Source: Rhodopirellula sp.
GTDB taxonomy: Bacteria > Planctomycetota > Planctomycetia > Pirellulales > Thermoguttaceae
Length of the DNA stretch: 64,000 nt
NCBI GenBank assembly: GCA_012728855.1
Contig: JAAYEH010000059.1
Span: 1 to 64,000 of the forward strand
Reading direction: 5' to 3'
Both the position numbers and the translations under genes were made by a program. How positions within the stretch are numbered: position 1 is the stretch's first letter; each line of letters begins with the position of its first letter. The notes beneath the pieces are model-generated. The model did no database searches, was not told the origin of the DNA, and worked only from the letters and a program-made list of their open reading frames with translations. Positions 8,974 through 21,525 of this stretch are shown here, piece after piece.

Positions 8974-11067
8974 CTACATCCCCAAGCGGGCCTTTTCGGC
9001 ACGTTCCGCAATCGACTTATCCTTGGCGACCGCTTGGACCTTCTTCAGAATGGGCTCGAAATGTGCCTTGTTCGGCTGGCGCAAGAAACGATGATGGGCC
9101 AATTCAACGATGACCTCGCAGGCCGTCTGCGACAAGACGGGGTCGTCGAGATAGCCGGCAGCCCAGTCGGCGGTTTCGAGCGTTCGGATGGAGGCGGCCC
9201 GCGACAAAGCCAGGTTCTTGTTGTCGCTGGTGTCCGCAATCTCCATCGCGTTTTTCAGCATTCCAAGGGTTTCGGCCTCCGGTCGATCGGTGGGAAGGGT
9301 TACCACGCGAACATAGGCTCGCAATGCCTGCGAGCGATGGGCCTTCGATTCGGAATTCGTCGCCAAATCCCAAAGCGCACCGGCGTATTGAGCGGTCGGC
9401 CAATTCGAGAGAGCCCGAACCGCTGCCGCGGAAAGCTCCGGCTGGGGCGACTTCAAGAGCGGCTGAATCCTCTCGTAAACGGCGTCCGTCCCCAATCGTC
9501 CCAGCAGAGGCAGAACGGTTGCCTGAAACCGGGGCTGGTTGCTGTCGGCGTGCCGGTCCACGAAACCCAGGAGAACCGTCGCCCGATCGGAAACCGCCGG
9601 GTTCTTTTCGCAAATATAAGCGATCGCGCGCTCGACGGCGTCTCGCTGCGGGCCGGCCGGAACGTCCAGGTACAGAGCGAACATCCGCTTCAAGTCGGTC
9701 TCGTCCGGGTCGCAAATCGCCCGCAGGCCTTCGATCGCTCCCTCGCACACCGCGGGGTCCGTACTGCGGGCCAATTTCGTCAAGGGATCAATCGCCTCGT
9801 AGTACTTCAGTTTCGACAGAATATCAACGAGTTGCTCGCGAATGGCAACCTGTTGATTCAGTGCTTCCAGCAGGGCGGGACCAACCGCCGCTTTCGGCCG
9901 CTGCGCCAGCGCGTCGGCGGCGATTTGACGGCTGATGTCATCGGAACTCAAAGCCCGGATGAGAACCGGGATCACTCGGGGATCACCGGACGAACCGAGA
10001 AATCGCAATGCCATTTGAACCTTCGCCGGATCGCCGCTCCGCGCCGCTTCGAGCATGGCCGGCAGCATTTTTTCGCCCTGTCGCGACGCCAATTCCTCCA
10101 TCAGGGCAATCTGCAACTTCTGGCCGATCCCCTCCTGACGGAGCGTTTTCTCCAATGCCTCGTCGCTCAGATCCGTCATCTGGGAAATCACCACCTTCTG
10201 CCTGGCCGCATCCGGCGATTTCACCCAATCGGCAAGCAACGCCGCCCTCCGGTCGTCCGGCGTGGAGGCGAACAGGGCACGGAAACCGGCCTGGCGGGCG
10301 GCCTGGCATCGCTTGGGATCGGCCAGAAGACGGTGAATCTCCATCGCCTTGTCTTGGTGGTCCGCCGATTCCAGCAGAATGGCGGTCCGCACGGCGGCGG
10401 CCTCCATGGGGACAGAGGCCTTGTCGGCTTTTTTCAACGCATCGATCAGGAAGTCGGCTGCGGCTTCATTGCCGAAATTGCCCACCGCCCTCCAGGCGGC
10501 CAGAGCGACCGCCGCATCGTTGCTGCGGGTCAAGGCGATAATCTTATCGACCGACGCCGCATCCTGCATGATCGACAGCGAGTTGGCGACGCCGATCAGC
10601 GCACGGCCTTCCAGCTTGTCCAGCGCGTCTCGCAGAGCGGCAAGCGACGCGTCGGACTTGACCCGTTCCAGAAACAACCGCGCCGTGTCGGTCGTGGCCG
10701 GATCGAGAAGCATGGGAGCCACCGCGGGGACTTCCGCCTCGGTTCCGATGCGAAAGAGCTTGTCGCAGATGAACTGCCGCGCCGCGGCGGTCGTTGCCGG
10801 ATCCTGCAACGACTTGGCCAGGCGGGCCGCGGTTGCGGTTCGCTGCTTCTCATCCTTCATGGCGTTAATCACCACCCAATCCATCGCCAAGAGAGCTCTC
10901 TGGTCCTGGCCGGCCTCGTACTTGGGCATTTCGGCCCAGGCGGCTTCGACCTGTTCGGCGGAAAGATTGCCGCCGCTGCCGCCCTTTCCGGTGGTTGCCC
11001 AGTCGTCGGCCGGCAGGGCTGAACTCACCAAATAAAGAGATAGAAGAAGCGAACATGCAGGTTTCAT
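8974..11067 (-). CDS. Exported HEAT-repeat protein
   Basis: Signal peptide MKPACSLLLSLYLVSSALPAD; repeated helical HEAT-like units. Confidence 0.8.
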   Translation of the reverse strand: MKPACSLLLSLYLVSSALPADDWATTGKGGSGGNLSAEQVEAAWAEMPKYEAGQDQRALLAMDWVVINAMKDEKQRTATAARLAKSLQDPATTAAARQFICDKLFRIGTEAEVPAVAPMLLDPATTDTARLFLERVKSDASLAALRDALDKLEGRALIGVANSLSIMQDAASVDKIIALTRSNDAAVALAAWRAVGNFGNEAAADFLIDALKKADKASVPMEAAAVRTAILLESADHQDKAMEIHRLLADPKRCQAARQAGFRALFASTPDDRRAALLADWVKSPDAARQKVVISQMTDLSDEALEKTLRQEGIGQKLQIALMEELASRQGEKMLPAMLEAARSGDPAKVQMALRFLGSSGDPRVIPVLIRALSSDDISRQIAADALAQRPKAAVGPALLEALNQQVAIREQLVDILSKLKYYEAIDPLTKLARSTDPAVCEGAIEGLRAICDPDETDLKRMFALYLDVPAGPQRDAVERAIAYICEKNPAVSDRATVLLGFVDRHADSNQPRFQATVLPLLGRLGTDAVYERIQPLLKSPQPELSAAAVRALSNWPTAQYAGALWDLATNSESKAHRSQALRAYVRVVTLPTDRPEAETLGMLKNAMEIADTSDNKNLALSRAASIRTLETADWAAGYLDDPVLSQTACEVIVELAHHRFLRQPNKAHFEPILKKVQAVAKDKSIAERAEKARLGM

Positions 11068-11136
11068 GGCAAAAACTCGTTGCTATGGAAAGTGGAAAGG
11101 TTCTGTTGTGATCACTACCGAAAACACGGCTCAGCC

Positions 11137-12471
11137 CTACATCGTCCAAGGGCTTCTCTCGGCCCGGCTGAGCATGGAATTGGCCTGCTCGTCGCCGATG
11201 AATTGATCGTTTTTCGGATCCCACTTCAGTTTCCGCCCCAGACGCAGAGCGATGTCGGAAACGTTGCCCAAAGTCGTCGCATAATGTCCCTGCTCGACGG
11301 GCGACACGGGATCCTTGCGGGTCCGCATGGAGCGGAAGAAGTCGGCCGTGTGGGACGTATAAGGATCGCCCCAGGCTGGGCTGACGTGCAGGGGATCGTC
11401 CGTGTCCTTCAGCGTGATCTGGAGCAATTTGGGATCGCCGGCCTCGATTCCGGCGCGGTTGACGTGAACCCAGCCCTCGTCGCCGATGAATCGGCAGCCC
11501 TGCTTGTAAGGATTACCCGTGTTGCAGAAGTTCATGACCAGTCCACTTGCGTACTGCATCTTCATCCGCCAGGCAATCCAGGTGTCCGCCATTCCGCTGT
11601 CGGGAAGAATGCCCTGTCCTTCGACTTCGAAAGGTTTCTCAAAGATCTCCGGCACGCCCCAACCGGCGATGTCCAGGTGATGGACGCCCCAATTGGTGAT
11701 GAAGCCGGCGCAGTAATGCGAAATCATGTACAAACCCAGCCACTCAACCCGCCGCGGGTCGAAGGGGAACATCGGGGCCGGGCCGGTCCACATATCCCAA
11801 TCGAACCCTTCCGGCGGATCGCAAGGGGCAACCGCCGGAATCACCGTACCGCCGGGGACCGCAACCTGAACCTCGGAAATCTTTCCCAGGTAACCGTTTC
11901 TCGCCAGACTGCAGGCCAGTCGGAATTTCGGATCGCTCCGTTGTTGCGTGCCAACCTGAAAGACGGTCCCGTATTGGCGCACCATCGCCTTGAGTTTCAC
12001 CCCCTGGGCGATCCAGCGTGTCACGGGTTTTTCGGCGTAGATATCCTTGCCCGATTCGATCACGCGGCTGTACAAACATCCGTGCCAATGATCGGGCACG
12101 GTCCCCCAGATCGCGTCGATATCGTCGCGGGCCAGGACATCCCGGAAGTCGCCGTACAGTTTGCAGCCGCTATACGAGCCTTTGCCCAATCGTTCCGTGT
12201 AGAAAGACTCGGTCATCTGGCAAGCGCTTTCGCCACGATCCCGCCGCGCGTCGGCAATGGCCACGACCTGGTGATCCGGCAGAGGACGCATGGCATTCAA
12301 GGAATGCCGGCCCCGGTTGCCGACGCCGAAGACGCCAATGGTGATCCGTTCGCTGGGAGGAATCTGGCCGTCTTTGCCCAAAACGGCGGACGGAAGGACA
12401 AGAGGACTCGCTGCCGAGGCGGCAAGGGTTCCTGCCAGAAAAGTGCGTCGGGAAAGTTGGTGATTCGTCAT
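11137..12471 (-). CDS. Gfo/Idh/MocA-family oxidoreductase, Tat-exported
   Basis: Tat signal SRRTFLAGTLAASAASP; ITIGVFGVGNRGR; EKPVTRW. Confidence 0.9.
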   Translation of the reverse strand: MTNHQLSRRTFLAGTLAASAASPLVLPSAVLGKDGQIPPSERITIGVFGVGNRGRHSLNAMRPLPDHQVVAIADARRDRGESACQMTESFYTERLGKGSYSGCKLYGDFRDVLARDDIDAIWGTVPDHWHGCLYSRVIESGKDIYAEKPVTRWIAQGVKLKAMVRQYGTVFQVGTQQRSDPKFRLACSLARNGYLGKISEVQVAVPGGTVIPAVAPCDPPEGFDWDMWTGPAPMFPFDPRRVEWLGLYMISHYCAGFITNWGVHHLDIAGWGVPEIFEKPFEVEGQGILPDSGMADTWIAWRMKMQYASGLVMNFCNTGNPYKQGCRFIGDEGWVHVNRAGIEAGDPKLLQITLKDTDDPLHVSPAWGDPYTSHTADFFRSMRTRKDPVSPVEQGHYATTLGNVSDIALRLGRKLKWDPKNDQFIGDEQANSMLSRAERSPWTM

Positions 12472-12474
12472 GGG

Positions 12475-12693
12475 TTACTTCCACAGTGTATAAATGATTT
12501 CAACCGTTTCATCGACCAGCATCTGTCCGCCTTCCGGACCGATGACGTTGCTCTGCGGGATGGCCGAATAGGATCCGGCCACCCGGGCCCGTTCGGTAGG
12601 CAAGTAGCCGCCAAAGTCGGACATCTGGACGACAAACGTCTGCGTCGCCAGGCCCGACAACCCTTCTTTCGCCGATGCCCACGGGTCGATCAG
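12475..12693 (-). pseudogene. C-terminal remnant resembling neutral/alkaline ceramidase-family proteins
   Basis: FVVQMSDFGGYLPTERARVAGSYSAIPQSNVIGPEGGQMLVDETVEIIYTLW with no N-terminal part. Confidence 0.55.
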
Positions 12694-13051
12694 GGGCCGG
12701 CGCGACGCTGCAATTCGGCTTGCAGCCGCTTGATTTCCGCCTCCAGTTTCGCACCTTTCGCTTTATGGTCATCTTAACCGGTCACCTCGCGACTTTCCAC
12801 CCGCAATCGACCCCATTCCAGGGACATTCCCGGCAGTGGCGCTTTCGCCGATGCTCAGGTCGGGGTGTCGCAGCATTGGAGTCGGCAAACCGCCGCGCGG
12901 ACCCTCTCCCGCAGGGAGCGGGAACGTGCTAGACTTAAGGCCTACCCTAAACCTCGTGACGACCGGAGGTTCTTCTCCTGTAGCCGGGGGTGGTGGCAGG
13001 TTCTGATAACTTTCATTGGCACGTGCTGGTTTGACTGGGAAGGTGTGATCG

Positions 13052-14752
13052 ATGGAAATGGACCAATTGGTAGCCCTGTGCAAGCGGAGAGGGTTCCTCT
13101 ACCAATCGAGTGAGATTTATGGGGGACTCAATGGCTTCTGGGACTACGGTCCGATGGGCATTGAGCTGAAGCGGAATATCCGCGAGGCTTGGTGGCGAGA
13201 CATGGTGCAGGGGCACAACGAGTTGTCGGTTCCGGCGGGCGCCGTTTCGCCCTACGAAATGGTCGGCATCGACACGACGATCATCCTCCACCCCCAGGTG
13301 TGGAAGTGCTCCGGTCATTACGACTTGTTCCACGACATGATGCAGACCTGCCGGCAGTGCAAGCGGCTGTTCCGGGCCGATCACGTCGGCGAGATGCTCA
13401 AGGAATCGGCGTGGGCGAAGGCGCTGGCGGAAGCAACAGGCGGCGATGTTTCGACGCCGAATAGCGAAGGTCTGTTGAAATGGGCCAAATCCAAGGGGAA
13501 GAAGCTGGCCCCGGGGCTGGCGCTGGTTCGGGCGCCGGAGGTTACGCTCGCCAGCCTGGCGAAACATCTGGAGCAGGCCTCCACCTCCGGATTGTCGTTC
13601 AAGGGACTGCTCCAGCACCTGGCTACCGAGCAGCCGGCCGAGACCGGTCTGCAAACGCCGTGTCCGGAATGCGGCGGGGATCTGACGGAGCCGCGCGAGT
13701 TCAACTTGATGTTCGAGACCCATTATGGCGCGGTTCGCGACGAGAGCAATAAGGCGTTTCTCCGTCCCGAGACCGCACAGGGAATCTTCATCAACTTCAA
13801 GAATGTCGTCGACAGCACGCGGGTCCGCGTCCCCTTTGGCATCGCACAAATGGGCAAGAGCTTCCGCAACGAAATCACGCCACGGAATTTCACCTTCCGT
13901 TCAAGAGAGTTCGAGCAGATGGAGATCGAGTTCTTCTGCCATCCCTCGACCTCAGCCCGGTGGTATCGATATTGGCGTGATCGCCGTTACCGCTGGTACG
14001 TCGAACTCGGACTGGCCGGGGATCGGCTGCGGTTGCGCGAACACGAACAGGAGGAATTGAGCCACTACTCATGCGGCACGGCCGACATCGAATACGCCTT
14101 CCCGTTTCTGCCGCCCGGCGAATTCGGCGAGTTGGAGGGAATCGCCCATCGCGGCGACTTCGACCTTCGAAGCCACATGGAAGGTAAGCTGGTTCGCAAG
14201 GGGGACGAACTCGTTGTCGAGAGCGACGAAGAGGGCAAGCCTCGCTACCGCGGCAGCGGCAAGGATCTCAGCTACTTCGACGACCTGGCGAAAGAGCGCT
14301 ACATTCCCCATGTGATCGAGCCATCGGCCGGAGCCGACCGGGCGACGCTCGCCTTCCTCTGCGAGGCCTATCGCGAGGACGCGGCCCCGGACGAGAACGG
14401 CGCGATGAAACCGCGGACCTATTTGAAGTTCCATCCTCGGCTGGCCCCCATCAAGGCGGCAGTCTTTCCGCTGGTCCGCAAGGACGGTATGCCGGAGGTC
14501 GCCCAGGAGATTTATACGGAATTGAAGCGGCACTTCAACGTGATGTACGACGAAAAGTCGGCCGTGGGACGTCGCTACCGCCGGCAGGACGAGGTGGGAA
14601 CTCCGTACTGTGTTACCGTTGACAGCCAGACCCTGGTTGACGGCACGGTGACGTTTCGCGATCGGGATTCGCTCAAACAGTGGCGTGTGCGGCGCGAAGA
14701 CTGCTTGAAGGAGTTATTTGGGCTGATCGTCGGCGGGGCGGCGCCGTGCTGA
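13052..14752 (+). CDS. glyS: Glycyl-tRNA synthetase, single-chain class II type
   Basis: GFLYQSSEIYGGLNGFWDYGPMG, RPETAQGIFINF, FRNEITPRNFTFRSREFEQMEIEFF. Confidence 0.95.
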   Translation: MEMDQLVALCKRRGFLYQSSEIYGGLNGFWDYGPMGIELKRNIREAWWRDMVQGHNELSVPAGAVSPYEMVGIDTTIILHPQVWKCSGHYDLFHDMMQTCRQCKRLFRADHVGEMLKESAWAKALAEATGGDVSTPNSEGLLKWAKSKGKKLAPGLALVRAPEVTLASLAKHLEQASTSGLSFKGLLQHLATEQPAETGLQTPCPECGGDLTEPREFNLMFETHYGAVRDESNKAFLRPETAQGIFINFKNVVDSTRVRVPFGIAQMGKSFRNEITPRNFTFRSREFEQMEIEFFCHPSTSARWYRYWRDRRYRWYVELGLAGDRLRLREHEQEELSHYSCGTADIEYAFPFLPPGEFGELEGIAHRGDFDLRSHMEGKLVRKGDELVVESDEEGKPRYRGSGKDLSYFDDLAKERYIPHVIEPSAGADRATLAFLCEAYREDAAPDENGAMKPRTYLKFHPRLAPIKAAVFPLVRKDGMPEVAQEIYTELKRHFNVMYDEKSAVGRRYRRQDEVGTPYCVTVDSQTLVDGTVTFRDRDSLKQWRVRREDCLKELFGLIVGGAAPC

Positions 14753-14865
14753 ACTGCGGGGATCCGGAGGCCCAAAAGGCCATCAGCCCGGCTGTTCTTT
14801 GATCATGCGACAGCCCGCCTGCTTCCCGGCGGCCGGGGTGATTTTGGGCCGACGATTCGCGGTAC

Positions 14866-14916
14866 GTCAGGCTTTCCAGCCTGACCGCCACGCAGAGTCA
14901 GGCTGGAAAGCCTGAT
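14866..14916. repeat. Hairpin element tcaggctttccagcctga / tcaggctggaaagcctga
   Basis: About 20-bp inverted repeat, 11-nt loop, at 3' end of fabF. Confidence 0.85.
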
Positions 14917-14926
14917 GCGCTCGAAG

Positions 14927-16177
14927 TCAGACCGTTCCGTTGCGGAGGCGGCCGACGACGAGCGAGGCGTTGTGGCCACCGAAACCAAAGCTGTTGGACA
15001 TCGCCACGTCCAATCTCCGCTCCCGCGCCTGATTGGGCGTATAGTCCAAGTCGCAGAGCGGGTCGGGAGTGTGGTAGTTGATCGTCGGTGGAATCACGCC
15101 GTGAACAATAGCGAGCACCGTGAGCACCAGTTCGACACCGCCGCTGGCGCCGAGCATGTGGCCGAGCTGGCTTTTCGTGCTGGAGACACTCAGCTTGTAG
15201 GCATGGTCCCCGAAGATCGACTTGACGGCGGCGGTCTCTGCCTGGTCGCCCAGTGGAGTGCTAGTGCCGTGTGCGTTAATATAGCCGACTGCCGAGGGGT
15301 CGATCCTGGCGTTCGCCAGCGCCAGGCGCATGGCTGTGGCTGCGCCGATCCCGTCCTTGTCCGGCTGGGTAATGTGGCTGCCGTCGGCGCTGCATCCGCT
15401 GCCGAGCATTTCCGCATAGATTCGCGCGCCGCGGGCTTTTGCGTGCTCCAACTCCTCGAGGACCACGATGCCGGCCCCTTCGCTGAGTACGAAGCCGTCG
15501 CGGTCTTTTTCGAAGGGGCGGCTGGCGCCCGCCGGATCGTCGTTCCGCTCCGAGAGCGCCCGCATCGCGCAGAAACCACTCATTCCCATAGGAGTGACCG
15601 CCGCTTCCGCGCCGCCGCTGATCATGATGTCGGCATCGCCGTATTGGATCGTGCGGAAGGCATCGCCCATTGCATTCGACGCGCTGGCGCAGGCGGTAGC
15701 CACCGCGGCGTTGGGGCCGCGCAGGCCGTATTGGATGGAGACCTGTCCGCTGGCCGCATTGGGCATCAGCTTCGGAATGGTAAAGGCCGATACCTTGTCG
15801 GGGCCTTTTTCCAAGAGTCGAGTATGCTGGACCTCGATCTCGTGGAGCCCACCGATTCCGGAACCGATCATCACACCGCAGCGCGACAGATCCTCGCTGC
15901 CAAATTCCAGGCCCGAATCGCGGACAGCGTCGACCGAGGCCACTAGCGCAAACTGGGTGAAGCGGTCGAGCTTCTTGGTGTCCTTGGCGGGGATGTAGCC
16001 GTCGGTCGACCAGGGGTCGATCTCGCCTCCAAACCGGGAGCGGTAGAGGGACATATCGAACCGTTTGATCGGCCGAACGCCACTTTCCCCATTGCAGATG
16101 CGGGTCCAGAGGTCGTCGACCTGACAGCTTAGCGACGTGACGGCGCCGAGGCCGGTGATGACAACGCGACGTTTCAT
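14927..16177 (-). CDS. fabF: Beta-ketoacyl-ACP synthase II
   Basis: MKRRVVITGLGAVTSLS; ATACASASNAMGDAF active-site region; NAHGTSTPLGD; SFGFGGHNASLV. Confidence 0.96.
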   Translation of the reverse strand: MKRRVVITGLGAVTSLSCQVDDLWTRICNGESGVRPIKRFDMSLYRSRFGGEIDPWSTDGYIPAKDTKKLDRFTQFALVASVDAVRDSGLEFGSEDLSRCGVMIGSGIGGLHEIEVQHTRLLEKGPDKVSAFTIPKLMPNAASGQVSIQYGLRGPNAAVATACASASNAMGDAFRTIQYGDADIMISGGAEAAVTPMGMSGFCAMRALSERNDDPAGASRPFEKDRDGFVLSEGAGIVVLEELEHAKARGARIYAEMLGSGCSADGSHITQPDKDGIGAATAMRLALANARIDPSAVGYINAHGTSTPLGDQAETAAVKSIFGDHAYKLSVSSTKSQLGHMLGASGGVELVLTVLAIVHGVIPPTINYHTPDPLCDLDYTPNQARERRLDVAMSNSFGFGGHNASLVVGRLRNGTV

Positions 16178-16182
16178 GGGAA

Positions 16183-16431
16183 CTAATCGGATTCCTTCTG
16201 AACTGCCTGCTCGATGTGATCGATAGCCTGGCCGACCGTCTGAATCTTTTCGGCGGCATCGTCGGGGATGTTGATGTCGAACTCTTCCTCCAATTCCATG
16301 ACCAGTTCGACGGTGTCGAGCGAGTCCGCACCGAGGTCGTTGACGAACGACGTTTCGCGGGCTATCTGATCCTTGCTGACGCCCAACTGCTCGGCGACGA
16401 TGTCGATGACGCGTTCTTCCACTGAGGCCAC
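16183..16431 (-). CDS. acpP: Acyl carrier protein
   Basis: [26 protein letters not shown]. Confidence 0.97.
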   Translation of the reverse strand: MASVEERVIDIVAEQLGVSKDQIARETSFVNDLGADSLDTVELVMELEEEFDINIPDDAAEKIQTVGQAIDHIEQAVQKESD

Positions 16432-16615
16432 TTCGGGATCCTCCTTATGATTGCCTTGGATTACCTTGGATACGCAACTCGGTACGGTTCAAAAACGGGG
16501 AGAATACGCCCCGAAAGGAGACGCGTTCCCCGTGTTTTTCGGACATTGATCGATCGAACAAGGTTAGCGGTTTTTCAAGCGACTGTCTATATCGCGTCGG
16601 GGAAGTCTGCGAAGC

Positions 16616-17371
16616 TTATGCCGTCAAGCCGCCATCGACCGTCAAAACATGGCCGGTGATGAACGCCGCGGCATCGCTGGCGAGGAAAAGCACCGCATCG
16701 GCTACGTCTTGCGGTTCTCCCATCCGCCCCAAAGGGATGCGAGCCTTTACCTGCTCGAGGATCTCCTCTCCCAGCGCCGCGGTCATTTCCGTCGCGATAA
16801 AGCCCGGGGCGACGGCATTCACCGTGATGTTTCGGCCGGCCAGCTCCTTGGCAACCGTTCGGGTGAGTCCGATCACCCCCGCTTTCGAGGCGGAGTAATT
16901 CGCTTGCCCGGGGTTGCCAGTGAGTCCCGAAACGCTCGCCATATTGATGATGCGACCGCGCTGGCCTTTCATCATGGGCCGAGCGGCAGCGCGCGTGAAA
17001 AGGAATGTCCCGCGGAGATTGATGCCAATGACGGCATCCCATTGGTCATCTTTCATCCGCATGATGAGGGTGTCACGGGTAATGCCGGCGTTGTTGACGA
17101 GGATGTCGAGCCGCTGCCACTTGCCGACTACTTCCTCAACGACCTGGTTGACGCGAGCGCTATCGGTGACGTCGCAAGGGAAGCTCTCCGCCGCGCCGCC
17201 CGCCGCGCGCACCTTGTCGGCCGCCTCGCCGAGCTGCTCGGCGTTGACATCCACCATGGCGACCTTCGCGCCGGCTCCGGCCAACGAATGCGCGACGGAA
17301 AGGCCAAGGCCCCTGGCCGCCCCGGTGACAATTGCCACTTGTCCGCTCAGATCGGTCGAGATACGACTCAT
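16616..17371 (-). CDS. fabG: 3-oxoacyl-ACP reductase (start trimmed to MSRISTDLSGQ)
   Basis: SDR motifs VTGAARGLG, NNAGI, YSASKAG. Confidence 0.95.
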   Translation of the reverse strand: MSRISTDLSGQVAIVTGAARGLGLSVAHSLAGAGAKVAMVDVNAEQLGEAADKVRAAGGAAESFPCDVTDSARVNQVVEEVVGKWQRLDILVNNAGITRDTLIMRMKDDQWDAVIGINLRGTFLFTRAAARPMMKGQRGRIINMASVSGLTGNPGQANYSASKAGVIGLTRTVAKELAGRNITVNAVAPGFIATEMTAALGEEILEQVKARIPLGRMGEPQDVADAVLFLASDAAAFITGHVLTVDGGLTA

Positions 17372-17388
17372 AGTACTCCGCTCATCTG

Positions 17389-18297
17389 CTAGACTTCCAC
17401 ACTTTGGCACGAAACGCCGCGATCGATCCTTCGCAACAGGCCTCGCAGCACGCGCCCCGGCCCGACTTCGTAAAACTGATCGAATCCCTGCTGCACCAGA
17501 TAGCGAACCGAGTCTTCCCAACGAACCGGTTCCACGACCTGCTTGATCAGGAGTTGGCGGATCTCGTCGGGATCGTCGTGGGCCGTTGCATCGACGTTGG
17601 AAACGACCGGGATCCGTGGCTTCTGCATGGGAACACCGGCCAATGCGTCGGCGAGTCGCTGGTCGGCCGGACGCATAATTCCGGTGTGGAAAGCGCCGGC
17701 CACGGCGATTGGCATCGCTTTCATGGCGCCCATACTTCTGGCCAGTTCCGCGGCCCGCTCGCATGCGGCGATCGTCCCCGAGATGACGATATTGCCCGGG
17801 CAAAGGAGGTTGGCTACCTGGAGGATCTCGCCGGCGCGGGCTTTTTCGCAGAGGGCCTCCACTTCCACACGTTCGAGGCCGAGCACTCCGACCATTCCGC
17901 CGGGAGTTGCGTCGGATGCCTCCTGCATGGCGGCCCCGCGTTGCTGGACGAGCGTCAGCCCATCCTCAAAACTCATCACGCCGGCAAATACCATCGCCGT
18001 GTATTCGCCCAGGCTCAAACCGGCCGCGGCCTCGCAGGATAGCACCACGTCGGGCGATTCGCTCCGCAGAGATTCCAGCGCCGCCAAGCTCGTCACGAAT
18101 AGGGCCGGCTGGCTGCAGACCGTCGAGTCGAGTTCGTCGGCCGGGCCTTCAAAACAGAGCTTGGCCAGGTCATACCCGAGGATCTCGCCGGCGCGATCGT
18201 ACAAGCGACGGGCGGCGGGGATCGACTCAGAGAGCCGCTTGCCCATGCCGACCGCCTGAGCGCCCTGTCCGGGGAAAAGAAATGCGATCCTGCTCAA
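17389..18297 (-). CDS. fabD: Malonyl-CoA:ACP transacylase
   Basis: FLFPGQGAQAVGMG; AAGLSLGEYTA; GAFHT. Confidence 0.96.
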   Translation of the reverse strand: MSRIAFLFPGQGAQAVGMGKRLSESIPAARRLYDRAGEILGYDLAKLCFEGPADELDSTVCSQPALFVTSLAALESLRSESPDVVLSCEAAAGLSLGEYTAMVFAGVMSFEDGLTLVQQRGAAMQEASDATPGGMVGVLGLERVEVEALCEKARAGEILQVANLLCPGNIVISGTIAACERAAELARSMGAMKAMPIAVAGAFHTGIMRPADQRLADALAGVPMQKPRIPVVSNVDATAHDDPDEIRQLLIKQVVEPVRWEDSVRYLVQQGFDQFYEVGPGRVLRGLLRRIDRGVSCQSVEV

Positions 18298-18315
18298 GGC
18301 GGGCGCCCTTTACCA

Positions 18316-18495
18316 TCACGACTCGGTCTCGACGACCTTGCGGCCCATGTAGTGACCACAGTTCGGGCAGACGACATGGGTCGGCACTGCCGTGCTGCAC
18401 TGGCGGCAGAAATGCAACTGCCGGGGCGTTTTGTAGTCGTGCGCGCGTCGCGAGCCCGTGCGGGCATTACTGTGTTTTCGTTTCGGAACAGCCAT
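18316..18495 (-). CDS. rpmF: 50S ribosomal protein L32 (59 aa, not in ORF track)
   Basis: Manual translation MAVPKRKHSNARTGSRRAHDYKTPRQLHFCRQCSTAVPTHVVCPNCGHYMGRKVVETES. Confidence 0.95.
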   Translation of the reverse strand: MAVPKRKHSNARTGSRRAHDYKTPRQLHFCRQCSTAVPTHVVCPNCGHYMGRKVVETES

Positions 18496-18759
18496 GAAAG
18501 TCCTCTCGATCCGTAGAGCAGACGCAACGGATTGCTACTGCCCCGCAGTGGCAAACCTCATATCGTAGACGCCAGAGGTGGCTCTGTCAACCGCTGGCGA
18601 AACCCCCCCAAATGACCAGTGGCACGAGGGCCCGAATAGCCTGTCCGCAAGCATGTTCGCAGGGAGGAGTTTACCCAGATTGTAGGGCGAAATTCATTCC
18701 GGCCAAATAAGTGGTAAGTGGACCAAAGTCCGCAATGCCACCCAATCGAGGGTATGAAC

Positions 18760-21378
<2,619 letters not shown>

Positions 21379-21525
21379 CGCGTGCGCCGCTTTCGGCCAA
21401 AGGGAAGACGTTGGGGCAGAATCTTACATGATATCGGTTGGAGGGGGGAGTGAGAAGTCACTTTGCTCGTGGAGACAGGGCACTCGGCGACCCGCCCGGT
21501 TCGGCCACCGCATGTCCGCGCGACA

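Noticed and set aside
9034-11022. 662-aa plus-strand ORF opposite the HEAT-repeat gene
   Set aside because: Antisense shadow ORF rich in Arg/Gly; no motifs
11080-12777. 565-aa plus-strand ORF opposite the Gfo/Idh gene
   Set aside because: Antisense shadow ORF; the minus strand has a Tat signal and a dehydrogenase fold
16486-16545. Imperfect hairpin ggttcaaaaacggggagaa...ttccccgtgtttttc upstream of acpP
   Set aside because: Shares acggttcaaaaacgggga with 23038-23056 but lacks the diagnostic core ends; too degenerate to assign
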